From assembly GCA_011391865.1 (NCBI GenBank), contig JAABPV010000044.1, forward strand, positions 29,177-93,176: a stretch of DNA of 64,000 nucleotides, written 5' to 3'. The notes beneath the pieces are model-generated. The model had not been told where the DNA came from. It made no database searches and saw only the letters and a program-made list of their open reading frames with translations. Position numbers and translations under genes: made by a program. Shown piece by piece: positions 52,580 to 60,136 of the stretch. This DNA comes from Desulfobulbaceae bacterium (lineage in GTDB: Bacteria > Desulfobacterota > Desulfobulbia > Desulfobulbales > Desulfobulbaceae). The first letter of the stretch is position 1. Every line of letters begins with the position of its first letter.

Positions 52580-53911
52580 ATGGAAATAGCAGTCGAAGAA
52601 CTGAGCGAACTGACCCGCAAGCTCACCGTCACCGTGCCTGCGGACGCGGTGCAGGAGGCGATGGACAAAGCCTACGGCAAGCTGAAGAAAGATGTTCACC
52701 TCAAGGGATTCCGCAAGGGCAAAGCCCCGATGTCCATTCTGGAGAAGAACTACGGCGACCGCGTGAAGGCCGAGGTGGCCGAGCAGTTAGTGCAGGAGAG
52801 CTACTTTGACGCAATTGAGGAGAAGGGGCTGGACGTGGTCGTGCATCCTGAAATCCGCGAGACTAATTTTCCTGATGATGGCTCTTTTGTTTATGTCGCC
52901 TTGGTGGATGTGAAGCCGGTCTTTGAGATCAGCCAGTACAAAGGCTTGGAGATAGAGAAACCTGCGGTTAACGTGACCGAAGCAGATATCGACCGCAAGA
53001 TTGAGGAACTGCGCCGCAAGCACGCAGTGCTGCGGACTGCCGACGACGAACATGGCGTGGTTGAGGATGACATCGTCATCGTTGATTTCCAAGGCTTCCA
53101 CAACGAGAAGCCGATGAAGGAAGTGCACAATGAGAACTACTCGATTGACGTGGGCACCAAACGGCTCGGCGCGGAGTTCGAGGAGCAGCTCATCGGCCTG
53201 AAGAAAGGCGAGTCCGCTCTGTATGAGACTGAGTTCCCTGCTGATTACGTCAACCCAGTGATGGCGGGCAAGAAGATCGAATTCAAGGTGGATGTTAAGG
53301 AGATCAAGGAGCGGGTCAAGCCGACAGCGGATGACGAGTTCGCCAAGGATGTTGACGCGAACTGTGGCTCGCTGGCCGAGCTGCGGGCAGGCATTGCCAA
53401 GGAGATGCGCCAGCAGCGCGAGTCCGCTCAAGAGGGCGATTTGGTGGATCGGATCATGCAGAAGCTGATCGGCATGAATGAGTTCCCGGTGCCGGAGCGG
53501 GCTGTTGCCTACGAAGTGCAGGAGATGATCAACCAGACCGAGGAGCGGCTGAAACGCGCCGGTCTGACTTTGGAAACCGCCGGAATCAAGCGGGACGAGC
53601 TGGCCAAGCAGAACCGCGAGGCGGCGGTGAAGCGGGTCAAGGGCGACTTCCTCCTGAAGAAAGTGGCCGAGCTGGAGGAGATCAAGCTGGCGGACAAGGA
53701 CATCGAGCGCGGCTATCAGCGCATCGCCATGCAGTACAAGATGACTGTGCCGGAAGTAAAGCAGTATTTCCAGCGGCGGGAGGAGATCATGCCTTTCCTT
53801 GCCGAGCTGCTGAACGAGAAAATCCTCCGCTTCCTGCTCGACGCGGCCAAGATCACTGAGGCGCAGACGACGGCAGTCGAAGAGGAAGCTGCGGAAGCGC
53901 AGCAGGCATAG
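52580..53911 (+). CDS. tig: Trigger factor
   Basis: This 443-residue ribosome-bound chaperone and peptidyl-prolyl isomerase has an N-terminal ribosome-docking domain with GFRKGKAP (near 43-50), a central FKBP domain (about 150-245; DIVIVDFQGF...GAEFEEQLIGLKKG) and a helical C-terminal substrate cradle. It leads the tig-clpP-clpX-lon block but is cut off from clpP by a terminator. Confidence 0.95.
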   Translation: MEIAVEELSELTRKLTVTVPADAVQEAMDKAYGKLKKDVHLKGFRKGKAPMSILEKNYGDRVKAEVAEQLVQESYFDAIEEKGLDVVVHPEIRETNFPDDGSFVYVALVDVKPVFEISQYKGLEIEKPAVNVTEADIDRKIEELRRKHAVLRTADDEHGVVEDDIVIVDFQGFHNEKPMKEVHNENYSIDVGTKRLGAEFEEQLIGLKKGESALYETEFPADYVNPVMAGKKIEFKVDVKEIKERVKPTADDEFAKDVDANCGSLAELRAGIAKEMRQQRESAQEGDLVDRIMQKLIGMNEFPVPERAVAYEVQEMINQTEERLKRAGLTLETAGIKRDELAKQNREAAVKRVKGDFLLKKVAELEEIKLADKDIERGYQRIAMQYKMTVPEVKQYFQRREEIMPFLAELLNEKILRFLLDAAKITEAQTTAVEEEAAEAQQA

Positions 53912-53938
53912 GCCGGAATCCTTTATTTTGTCTATCAG

Positions 53939-53964
53939 CCGGACAGACTGCTGTCCGGTTTTTT
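53939..53964 (+). terminator. Terminator between tig and clpP
   Basis: CCGGACAG (53939-53946), 4-nt loop, CTGTCCGG (53951-53958), followed by T6. It lies 17 nt before the clpP start, so clpPX needs read-through or its own promoter. Confidence 0.88.
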
Positions 53965-53980
53965 GTTTTAAGGAGCGATC

Positions 53981-54577
53981 ATGAATCTTGTGCCAATGGT
54001 GGTTGAGCAGAGTCCGCGCGGCGAGCGGGCTTTTGACATTTACTCGCGCCTGCTGCGGGAGCGCATCGTCTTTCTCGGCACGCCGGTCAACGACGATGTT
54101 TCCAGCCTGATTGTCGCCCAGCTGCTGTTTCTTGAAGCGGACGACCCGGACAAGGACATCACCTTCTACATCAACTCGCCCGGCGGCTCTGTCACCGCAG
54201 GCATGGCCATTTACGACACCATGCAGTATATCCGCTGCGACGTGGCCACGCTCTGCATGGGGCAAGCGGCCTCGATGGGCGCGCTGCTGCTGGCCGCAGG
54301 CGCGGCAGGCAAGCGCTACGCCCTGCCCAACTCGCGGATCATGATTCATCAGCCGATGGGTGGTTATCAGGGCCAAGCCACGGACATTGAAATTCATGCC
54401 AGAGAAATTCTGCGGATGCGGGCTGATCTCAACAACATTCTCGCCAAGCACACCGGCAAGCCGGTCAAGCAGATCGAGCAGGACACCGAGCGCGACAATT
54501 TCATGGCCGCGCCGGAAGCGAAAGAATACGGCCTGATTGACAAGGTGCTGGAGCGCAGGGAGGAGACCAAGGCATGA
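53981..54577 (+). CDS. clpP: ATP-dependent Clp protease proteolytic subunit
   Basis: This 198-residue serine protease has the catalytic Ser in [14 protein letters not shown] (near residue 98), His in MIHQPMGG (near 123) and Asp in the ERDNF region (near 172). It forms a double heptamer that works with ClpX. AAGGAG stands before the ATG at 53981. It overlaps clpX by 4 nt (ATGA). Confidence 0.96.
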   Translation: MNLVPMVVEQSPRGERAFDIYSRLLRERIVFLGTPVNDDVSSLIVAQLLFLEADDPDKDITFYINSPGGSVTAGMAIYDTMQYIRCDVATLCMGQAASMGALLLAAGAAGKRYALPNSRIMIHQPMGGYQGQATDIEIHAREILRMRADLNNILAKHTGKPVKQIEQDTERDNFMAAPEAKEYGLIDKVLERREETKA

Positions 54578-55848
54578 GCGACGAACTGACCGGCAGCTCC
54601 GCTGGCTCGCGTGCCTGCTCCTTCTGCGGTCGGGACGAGGCGGAAGTGGCGCGGCTGATTGCCGGGCCGGATGTCTATATTTGCAGCGAGTGCATCGAAA
54701 TCTGCAACGGGATGATCAAAGAGCCGACGGAAGGCGAAGCGGCCAAGGTGGTCGAGCCGCCCAGCCTGCTCAAACCCAAGGAGATTCACGCCCATTTGAA
54801 TGATTACGTCATCGGCCAAGACTACGCCAAGCGGGTGCTGGCCGTGGCCGTGCACAATCATTACAAGCGGATCAGCTCCCGCATCGCTGGCAAGGGCGAT
54901 GCCAACGCGGTGGAAATCCAGAAGTCGAACATCGTTCTGATCGGCCCGACCGGCAGCGGCAAGACTCTGCTTGCGCAGACCTTGGCCCGCGTCCTCAACG
55001 TGCCCTTCAGCATCGCCGACGCGACCACGCTGACTGAGGCGGGCTATGTCGGCGACGACGTGGAGACCATTCTTGTCGGCCTGCTTCAGGCGGCAGATTA
55101 TGACGTGGAGCGGGCGCAGCGCGGCATAGTCTATATTGATGAGATTGACAAAATCGCCCGCAAGTCCGACTCGCCCTCCCTGACCCGCGATGTTTCCGGC
55201 GAAGGTGTGCAGCAGGCCCTGCTCAAGATGATCGAGGGCACCACCGCCTCAGTGCCGCCCAAAGGCGGGCGCAAGCATCCGCAGCAGGATTTGATCAAGA
55301 TTGACACCACCGACATTTTGTTCATCGTCGGCGGTGCTTTTGTCGGCCTGGACAAGGTGATCAAGCGGCGCGGCGGCAAGAAATCCATCGGCTTCGGCGC
55401 GAAAATCCACTTGGATAAGGAGAAGAGCGAGGGCGATTTGTTAGCCGAAGTGCAGCCGGAAGACCTGCTCAAGTTCGGCCTGATCCCGGAGCTGGTGGGC
55501 CGTCTGCCGGTCATCGCGCCGATGCGCGAGCTGCGCGAGGAAGACCTGATTCGCATCCTCAAAGAGCCGAAGAACGCCCTGACCAAGCAGTATATGAAGC
55601 TCTTTGAGCTGGAAGGCATCACGCTCCGCTTCACCGAAGAGGCGCTGAACGCCGCCGCCAAAAAGGCTTTGGAGCGCAAGGCCGGGGCGCGCGGGCTGCG
55701 CTCAGTGATGGAAAGCGCGATGCTCGATGTGATGTACGAGCTGCCCTCGGATGACTACGCGGTGGAATGCGTGATCAATGAGGAGGTGATCAGCAAGGGC
55801 GAGCAGCCTGCTGTGATCCGCGATGAAAAGCGGCGGAAAGCGGCCTGA
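54574..55848 (+). CDS. clpX: ATP-dependent Clp protease ATP-binding subunit ClpX
   Basis: This 424-residue AAA+ unfoldase has the N-terminal zinc-binding domain [11 protein letters not shown]...CSEC, Walker A GPTGSGKT (near 121-128), Walker [10 protein letters not shown] (near 186-194), the pore loop GYVGDD (near 150) and the IGF loop that docks to ClpP (KSIGFGA near 270). It is coupled to clpP. Confidence 0.96.
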   Translation: MSDELTGSSAGSRACSFCGRDEAEVARLIAGPDVYICSECIEICNGMIKEPTEGEAAKVVEPPSLLKPKEIHAHLNDYVIGQDYAKRVLAVAVHNHYKRISSRIAGKGDANAVEIQKSNIVLIGPTGSGKTLLAQTLARVLNVPFSIADATTLTEAGYVGDDVETILVGLLQAADYDVERAQRGIVYIDEIDKIARKSDSPSLTRDVSGEGVQQALLKMIEGTTASVPPKGGRKHPQQDLIKIDTTDILFIVGGAFVGLDKVIKRRGGKKSIGFGAKIHLDKEKSEGDLLAEVQPEDLLKFGLIPELVGRLPVIAPMRELREEDLIRILKEPKNALTKQYMKLFELEGITLRFTEEALNAAAKKALERKAGARGLRSVMESAMLDVMYELPSDDYAVECVINEEVISKGEQPAVIRDEKRRKAA

Positions 55849-55850
55849 TA

Positions 55851-55878
55851 GCAGGGGCGAAAGATTTTTCGCCCCTGC
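55851..55878 (+). terminator. Hairpin after clpX, probable terminator
   Basis: GCAGGGGCGAAA (55851-55862) pairs with TTTCGCCCCTGC (55867-55878), 4-nt loop, starting 3 nt after the clpX stop. The T tract is poor. Confidence 0.65.
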
Positions 55879-55916
55879 TGCTGTTGCAACGTTCAACCGA
55901 GGAGCAATGAGCTGCC

Positions 55917-55953
55917 TGAGCGGAGCCGAAGGCAGCGGTTTCGGCTCCGCTCA
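55917..55953. repeat. 14-bp perfect inverted repeat upstream of the second STAND system
   Basis: TGAGCGGAGCCGAA (55917-55930) and TTCGGCTCCGCTCA (55940-55953) flank a 9-nt loop, about 28 nt before the first gene of the system. It may be an operator, a leader hairpin or a dispersed palindromic element. Confidence 0.7.
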
Positions 55954-55980
55954 ACCGCCTTGACCAATGCAGGAGGAAAC

Positions 55981-56241
55981 ATGAGCGACAATGTGCAGAT
56001 TGCCCTGATCATCGCTGCTGGCGCAGCAGCCGTGATCTGGATGTTGCGGGACAAGCTGAAGGGAACCAAGGTGGAGGTCAGTAAAGAGGGCGTAAAGGTG
56101 GGCGTGGACACGCAGGAGCCGTCTGTCACCCGGATCAGCGGCGTAAAGATCAAGGGCGATGCAAACAATCTCACCGCCACGAACGGCGGCCAGATTGACC
56201 AAGCCGACATCGAAGGGAACAAAAACCGGCTTAAAAGCTGA
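55981..56241 (+). CDS. Small single-pass membrane protein with G-x-x-N motifs (STAND-system component)
   Basis: The 86-residue protein has one N-terminal transmembrane helix (VQIALIIAAGAAAVIWML, residues 5-22), a short lysine-rich juxtamembrane part (RDKLKGTKVEVSKEGVKVGV) and a C-terminal tail with two similar beta-prone motifs, VKIKGDANNLTAT and ADIEGNKNRLKS. AGGAGGAAAC stands directly before the ATG. The gene is 9 nt upstream of a STAND NTPase gene whose product carries a close match, NQIEGNSNQI. It may be the membrane effector of the system; this is inference. Confidence 0.78.
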   Translation: MSDNVQIALIIAAGAAAVIWMLRDKLKGTKVEVSKEGVKVGVDTQEPSVTRISGVKIKGDANNLTATNGGQIDQADIEGNKNRLKS

Positions 56242-56250
56242 CCCGCCGCC

Positions 56251-56994
56251 ATGCTGGCAAACTACAAAGAAGAGCGGGCCGCGTTCGCCCGGCTGTGGGA
56301 GCGGCAGTGCCGGGAGCGCATTCTTTTGCTGCGCGGCCAGTCCGGCTGCGGCAAAACCAGTCTGCTGAAGCACTGCCGCCAATCCGCCCAGCCCGAAAAA
56401 GTCTTTCTCATCTTTGTGGACTGCAAGCGGGACGGCATCAATCCTGCCGAGGTCTTCAGTCTTGCTGCCGACCATGCAGGCCGCAACCGGCTGCCCGCCT
56501 TCAGCCAGTGTCTGCGCCAGCACAATGTGGAAATCCGCGACAACCAGATTGAGGGCAACAGCAACCAGATCAGCGTGGTGCTTGGCGGCGGCAGCGAGCA
56601 GGAGCGCAAAGAGCGGCTCGTCTGGCTGACCAATGCGTGGCTTGAGGACATCAGCCAGTTTGATCGCCCTTTGCTCTTGGTGGTGGACACCTACGAAAAG
56701 GCCGGAGCTGATCTGCAAAGCTGGCTGCGCAGTCTGCTGGTACGTCTGCCCCGCGCCTGCAAGCCGCTGCGCATCGTGCTGGCCGGGCAGGAAGTGCCCG
56801 ACACCAACACCGGCGAGGAATGGGCCGACTGCTGCTGCGAGCGCGAGCTGAACGGCGTGCCGGAGCCGGAGCACTGGCTGCCGGTGGTGGAAGGGCTTGG
56901 CTTGCAGATTCCCCAGCTCTTTCTGGCTGGCATCTGTCACGCCATGCAGGGCAATCCGGCTGAAATTCTAAAAGCCATTCAACGGCCTTTTTGA
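56251..56994 (+). CDS. STAND-type P-loop NTPase (N-terminal half of a split NLR-like protein)
   Basis: This 247-residue protein has Walker A GQSGCGKTS (29-37), Walker B LLLVVDTYE (141-149) and a later LRIVLAGQEVP that fits the sensor-1 strand. Between the Walker motifs there is an unusual insertion, VEIRDNQIEGNSNQISVVLG (93-112), like the tail of the small membrane protein upstream. The frame ends at TGA 56992-56994 and the next gene continues in the same frame two codons later, so the two halves together look like one NLR-like protein of about 619 codons. Confidence 0.8.
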   Translation: MLANYKEERAAFARLWERQCRERILLLRGQSGCGKTSLLKHCRQSAQPEKVFLIFVDCKRDGINPAEVFSLAADHAGRNRLPAFSQCLRQHNVEIRDNQIEGNSNQISVVLGGGSEQERKERLVWLTNAWLEDISQFDRPLLLVVDTYEKAGADLQSWLRSLLVRLPRACKPLRIVLAGQEVPDTNTGEEWADCCCERELNGVPEPEHWLPVVEGLGLQIPQLFLAGICHAMQGNPAEILKAIQRPF

Positions 56995-57000
56995 TTTGAT

Positions 57001-58107
57001 ATGCCCGAAGAAGAGGATGAAGGAGGATATTTTTATCAACCTCCTGTGAGACGACCTTATCAAATCCTGCTGGAGCAGCTTCAAGCCTGCGGCACTCAGG
57101 ACGAGCGCGAGCGGCTGCTGATGCGCTTCAGCATCTCTCAGCTGCCGGAGCCGCTGCGGGCTGCCGTGCAGGCAGCCGCTGTGCCACGCTTCTTTGACCG
57201 TGCCTTTCTCAACGCCCTGCTCGATCAGCCCTTGAACGAGGCGCAGTTTGCCGAACTCACCGGCCTGTCGTACATTGAGCCATATCCCGGTGAAGGGCGG
57301 TTCAATGTCCATGAGCGCAGCCGCAAGCTGCTTCAGGAGAAGCTCTGGCAGGAGGATGATGCGTTGTACCGGGAAATCTCCCGCCGGGCTTTTGCGCATT
57401 GCGTGAAGCAAGATCAGAACGACACCACGTGGCGGATTGAGACGGTGTATCATCAACTTATTGTTGAGCCAGATGAGGGGATAAATAAGTTCAATTATAT
57501 CATAACCGAATGGAAAGAATCTTATAAATCTTACGCCGAAAGCCTGCTGAGAACTGTTTGGAAACAACATCCAGATATTTTGATTGCCTGTCTAAGAATT
57601 CTTGGTGGCGAAGCAAAAGAGGATGCAAGACGACTTTTAAAAGAAAGCCAAAATCCAACTGTCCTGACGGCATGTCTAAACATTCTTGGTGGCGAAGCAA
57701 AAGAGGATGCAAGACGACTTTTGAAAGAAACTCAGCACCCTGCGGTTCTGGCAGTCTGCCTGAATATCCTTGGTGCTGAAGCAGAAGAGGATGCGAAAAG
57801 ACTTTTAAAAGAAAACCAAAATCCAACAGTCTTGACAACCTGTCTAAAAATTCTTAGTGCTGAAGCCAAAGAGGAAGCAAGATGTCTTTTGAAAGAAAGC
57901 CATAATCAAACTGTTCTGGCGGTCTGTCTAAGAATTCTTGGTGACGAAGCAAAAGAGGATGCAAGACGACTCTTAAAAGAAACTCAGCATCCTGCGGTTC
58001 AGGCAGCCTGCCTGAATATCCTTGGTGCTGAAGCTAAAAAAGAGGTAAGGCGAATGCTGGCAGCAGAAGGCAGCGGCCATGCCCCTGCGCGAGCAGCATT
58101 GCCTTGA
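57001..58107 (+). CDS. C-terminal half of the NLR-like protein: winged helix plus six HEAT-like repeats
   Basis: This 368-residue frame lies in phase with the NTPase, and no ribosome-binding site is visible before its first ATG. Residues about 15-185 look like the helical/winged-helix part of STAND proteins (FNVHERSRKLLQEKLW). Residues 191-358 are six tandem 28-residue helical repeats with consensus PTVLTACLNILGGEAKEDAR plus RLLKExQN. Repeats are the expected sensor of NLR-like proteins. The DNA of the repeats is almost uniform and AT-richer than the first half. The protein probably acts with the NTPase, either after read-through or as a separate subunit; alternatively the gene is recently inactivated. 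Confidence 0.75.
   Translation: MPEEEDEGGYFYQPPVRRPYQILLEQLQACGTQDERERLLMRFSISQLPEPLRAAVQAAAVPRFFDRAFLNALLDQPLNEAQFAELTGLSYIEPYPGEGRFNVHERSRKLLQEKLWQEDDALYREISRRAFAHCVKQDQNDTTWRIETVYHQLIVEPDEGINKFNYIITEWKESYKSYAESLLRTVWKQHPDILIACLRILGGEAKEDARRLLKESQNPTVLTACLNILGGEAKEDARRLLKETQHPAVLAVCLNILGAEAEEDAKRLLKENQNPTVLTTCLKILSAEAKEEARCLLKESHNQTVLAVCLRILGDEAKEDARRLLKETQHPAVQAACLNILGAEAKKEVRRMLAAEGSGHAPARAALP
57571..58074 (+). repeat. Six tandem 84-bp repeats within the receptor gene
   Basis: Units of exactly 84 bp start at 57571 and continue to about 58074. Blocks such as GAAGCAAAAGAGGATGCAAG recur at a spacing of 84 in units 1, 2 and 5 with hardly any synonymous change, which indicates recent duplication or gene conversion. 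Confidence 0.88.
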
Positions 58108-58135
58108 GCAGCTGCGCCAAATGAAGGAGCAGAAA

Positions 58136-58545
58136 CAGCCTGCGGATGTCCGCCATGAGGTTTCGGACAAGCAAACACCGCCTGCGGACGAGTGAAAGCT
58201 CCTTGCAAACATCCGCAGGCAGCTTTTACACGTCTGAAAGCTCTGTTCAGATGTCCGCTGGGAGCTTTTCAACGAGCAAATGCTCCTGACAAACGTTTGC
58301 AGGGAGGATTCAAACCTGTGAAACCTGCTGTCAGATGTTGCGCGGTAGCATTCAGACGTTTGTTTGGAGCTTTTCAACGAGCAAATGCTCCTGACAAACG
58401 TTTGTAGGGAGGATTCAAACCTGTGAAACCTGCTGTTAGATGTTGCGCAGCAGCATTCAGACGTTTGTTCGGAGCTTTTCAACGAGCAAATGCTCCTGAT
58501 GAACGTTTGTCAGCAGGCAGCAGATGTCCGTAGGCAGGGTTTCAA
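58136..58545. repeat. 21-bp minisatellite in 105-bp higher-order repeats
   Basis: After the receptor gene there is about 410 bp of units near 21 bp. From 58261 the set GGAGCTTTTCAACGAGCAAA, GCTCCTGACAAACGTTTG, GGATTCAAACCTGTGAAA, CCTGCTGTCAGATGTTGCG and GCATTCAGACGTTTG is repeated at exact 105-bp spacing (58261, 58366, 58471). Older, more divergent units extend back to about 58136. A minus-strand frame (57973-58482) stays open through it, but it also covers the receptor gene and has no support. The rest of 58108-58623 holds nothing else I recognise except the motif at 58560-58590. Confidence 0.88.
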
Positions 58546-58623
58546 GGCATCATCCCGGCATGTCATTCTGGGCAGAGCAAGGAATCTTTGCCAATGAATG
58601 CTGCGTCAAATCAGGAATGACTT

Positions 58624-58872
58624 ATGAACGCATTGACTATCACGCTTGAGGGGCCAATCAAATTCCGGCTCCAAGAGCAGGCGGCTATACACGGCTGCAC
58701 CGCAGAGGAAGAAGCGAAGAGCATTTTAGAAAAGTTTCTCGCGCCTGAGCCGCATCCGCAGGGAATTGGCACCCGCATTCATCAGCTCTTCCAAAAGATT
58801 GGCGGCGTGGAGCTTGATCTTCCAAGCCGTTCTCTGCCAAGACTACCACAGCAGGACAGTGATGCTTCTTGA
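58624..58872 (+). CDS. FitA/VapB-type antitoxin (ribbon-helix-helix)
   Basis: The 82-residue protein has the RHH-like start MNALTITLEGPIKFRLQEQA, then HGCTAEEEAKSILEKFL, as in FitA-like antitoxins, and a C-terminal toxin-binding tail. It overlaps the PIN gene by 11 nt. Confidence 0.85.
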   Translation: MNALTITLEGPIKFRLQEQAAIHGCTAEEEAKSILEKFLAPEPHPQGIGTRIHQLFQKIGGVELDLPSRSLPRLPQQDSDAS

Positions 58873-59296
58873 CACCAACATCTTGTCCGAATTGATGCGC
58901 ACCCGCCCAAATCCCGCCATCATCGAATGGCTGGACAGGCAGCCTGCGGATCAGTTGTTTGTCAGCTCAATATCACGCGCCGAAATTGAGCTGGGCATCG
59001 CTCTGCTGCCGGAAGGAAAGCGGCAGAACGAATTGCGTTCAGCAGCGGAAGACATGTTTGCGGTGTTTGCAGGAAAAAATATTCCATTTGATGAGTTGGC
59101 AGCGCAGCAGTACGGCATTCTCGTTGCGGAAAGAATACGGATAGGACGGCCTATCAGCGTGGAAGATGCACAGATAGCGGCTATTGCGATAGTGCGCAAT
59201 CTGAGCTTGGCAACGAGAAACAGCAAAGATTTTGCTCATATCAAGGGGCTGCTGGTTATCAATCCTTGGGACTGCGGTAGAAGTTCTGTTCAATGA
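58862..59296 (+). CDS. FitB/VapC-type PIN-domain toxin
   Basis: The 144-residue ribonuclease has MLLDTNILSELMR (Asp4), SSISRAEIELGIALL (Glu), SVEDAQIAAIA (Asp) and LATRNSKDFAHI. The ATG at 58862 is used because the conserved N-terminus begins there. It is coupled to the RHH antitoxin. Confidence 0.91.
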   Translation: MLLDTNILSELMRTRPNPAIIEWLDRQPADQLFVSSISRAEIELGIALLPEGKRQNELRSAAEDMFAVFAGKNIPFDELAAQQYGILVAERIRIGRPISVEDAQIAAIAIVRNLSLATRNSKDFAHIKGLLVINPWDCGRSSVQ

Positions 59297-59320
59297 ACAA
59301 ATAACAGAAATGCAGTCTGC

Positions 59321-59602
59321 GTGAACATTGAGGAAAAAATGGACGGAATGCGCACCTTGTCAGTTCAGTATCCGGGCAGCATCCCCGCAGTCATGAACGT
59401 TGCGCCGGAGCTGTTTGAAGAAGAAGCCAGAATGGCGATGGCCGTCAAGCTGTTTGAGCTGGGCAGATTGACTTCCGGCCAGGCTGCGGTCATGGCCGGA
59501 GTGCCCCGCGCCGCTTTCCTGCTGCAATGCCATCGTTTCGGCGTATTTTCCGCCGAATGGAGCGACGAGGAGCTTGCGCATGAATTCAGCACGGTGCTCT
59601 GA
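59321..59602 (+). CDS. UPF0175 family antitoxin
   Basis: The 93-residue protein matches UPF0175: LFEEEARMAMAVKLFELGRL, TSGQAAVMAGVPRAAFLLQC and an end HEFSTVL. UPF0175 proteins pair with DUF3368 PIN toxins, and one is the next gene, whose ATG directly follows the stop. The start is uncertain (GTG 59321 or ATG 59339). Confidence 0.88.
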   Translation: MNIEEKMDGMRTLSVQYPGSIPAVMNVAPELFEEEARMAMAVKLFELGRLTSGQAAVMAGVPRAAFLLQCHRFGVFSAEWSDEELAHEFSTVL

Positions 59603-60106
59603 ATGAACGGCGCGATTGTTTCCAACACCGGCCCGCTGGTCGCCTTGGCGGTGATCAACCAGCTTGACCTGCTCCGTCTGCTTTTTGACGACGTGATGGT
59701 GCCTGAGGCCGTGCATCACGAGCTGCTGGCAGGCGGCATGAACCAAGCCGGACTTGCCGCATATCAGCAGGCCCGCTGGATGAACGTCATCAAACCGGCT
59801 GAACGGCTTGATCCGCTTCTCGCGTCGGTTCTGGACAGCGGCGAGGCTTCCGTCATTCAGCTTGCCAGAGAGCGCGGCATTGCCTGCGTCCTGATTGACG
59901 AGCGGAAAGGCCGCCAGATTGCCAGAGAAGTGTATCAGCTTCAGGTTATCGGTTCTGCCAGAGTGCTGGTCGAGGCCAAACGGCATGGACATCTTGCCAG
60001 CGTGGAGACTGCGCTTGCGGCCATGCGGCAGCATGGCTACTGGCTTCATGACAAAATCATCGCCGCTGTTCTGCGCGAAGCCGGTGAGCGGCACAATGAG
60101 GCTTGA
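59603..60106 (+). CDS. DUF3368 PIN-like toxin
   Basis: The 167-residue protein has the DUF3368 pattern IVSNTGPLVALAVINQLDLL, VPEAVHHELL, LDSGEASVIQLA and VLIDERKGRQIA. It is a PIN-fold nuclease with the first acidic residue replaced by Asn (SNTGP), as is usual in this family. It forms the second toxin-antitoxin pair directly upstream of lon. Lon degrades many antitoxins, so the neighbourhood is suggestive, though it may be chance. Confidence 0.88.
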   Translation: MNGAIVSNTGPLVALAVINQLDLLRLLFDDVMVPEAVHHELLAGGMNQAGLAAYQQARWMNVIKPAERLDPLLASVLDSGEASVIQLARERGIACVLIDERKGRQIAREVYQLQVIGSARVLVEAKRHGHLASVETALAAMRQHGYWLHDKIIAAVLREAGERHNEA

Positions 60107-60136
60107 ACGCGCTTAACTGATTTTCCTGAAAGAGAT

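Noticed and set aside
52787..54451. 554-codon open frame on the minus strand
   Set aside because: It is antisense to tig and clpP and crosses the tig terminator.
56992..56994. TGA read as selenocysteine
   Set aside because: The residue lies in a linker, there is no conserved Cys in the surrounding sequence and no clear SECIS-like hairpin directly after it.
57973..58482. 169-codon minus-strand frame with 35-residue repeats
   Set aside because: The repeats are only the 105-bp minisatellite read in a frame without stops, and the frame also overlaps the receptor gene.
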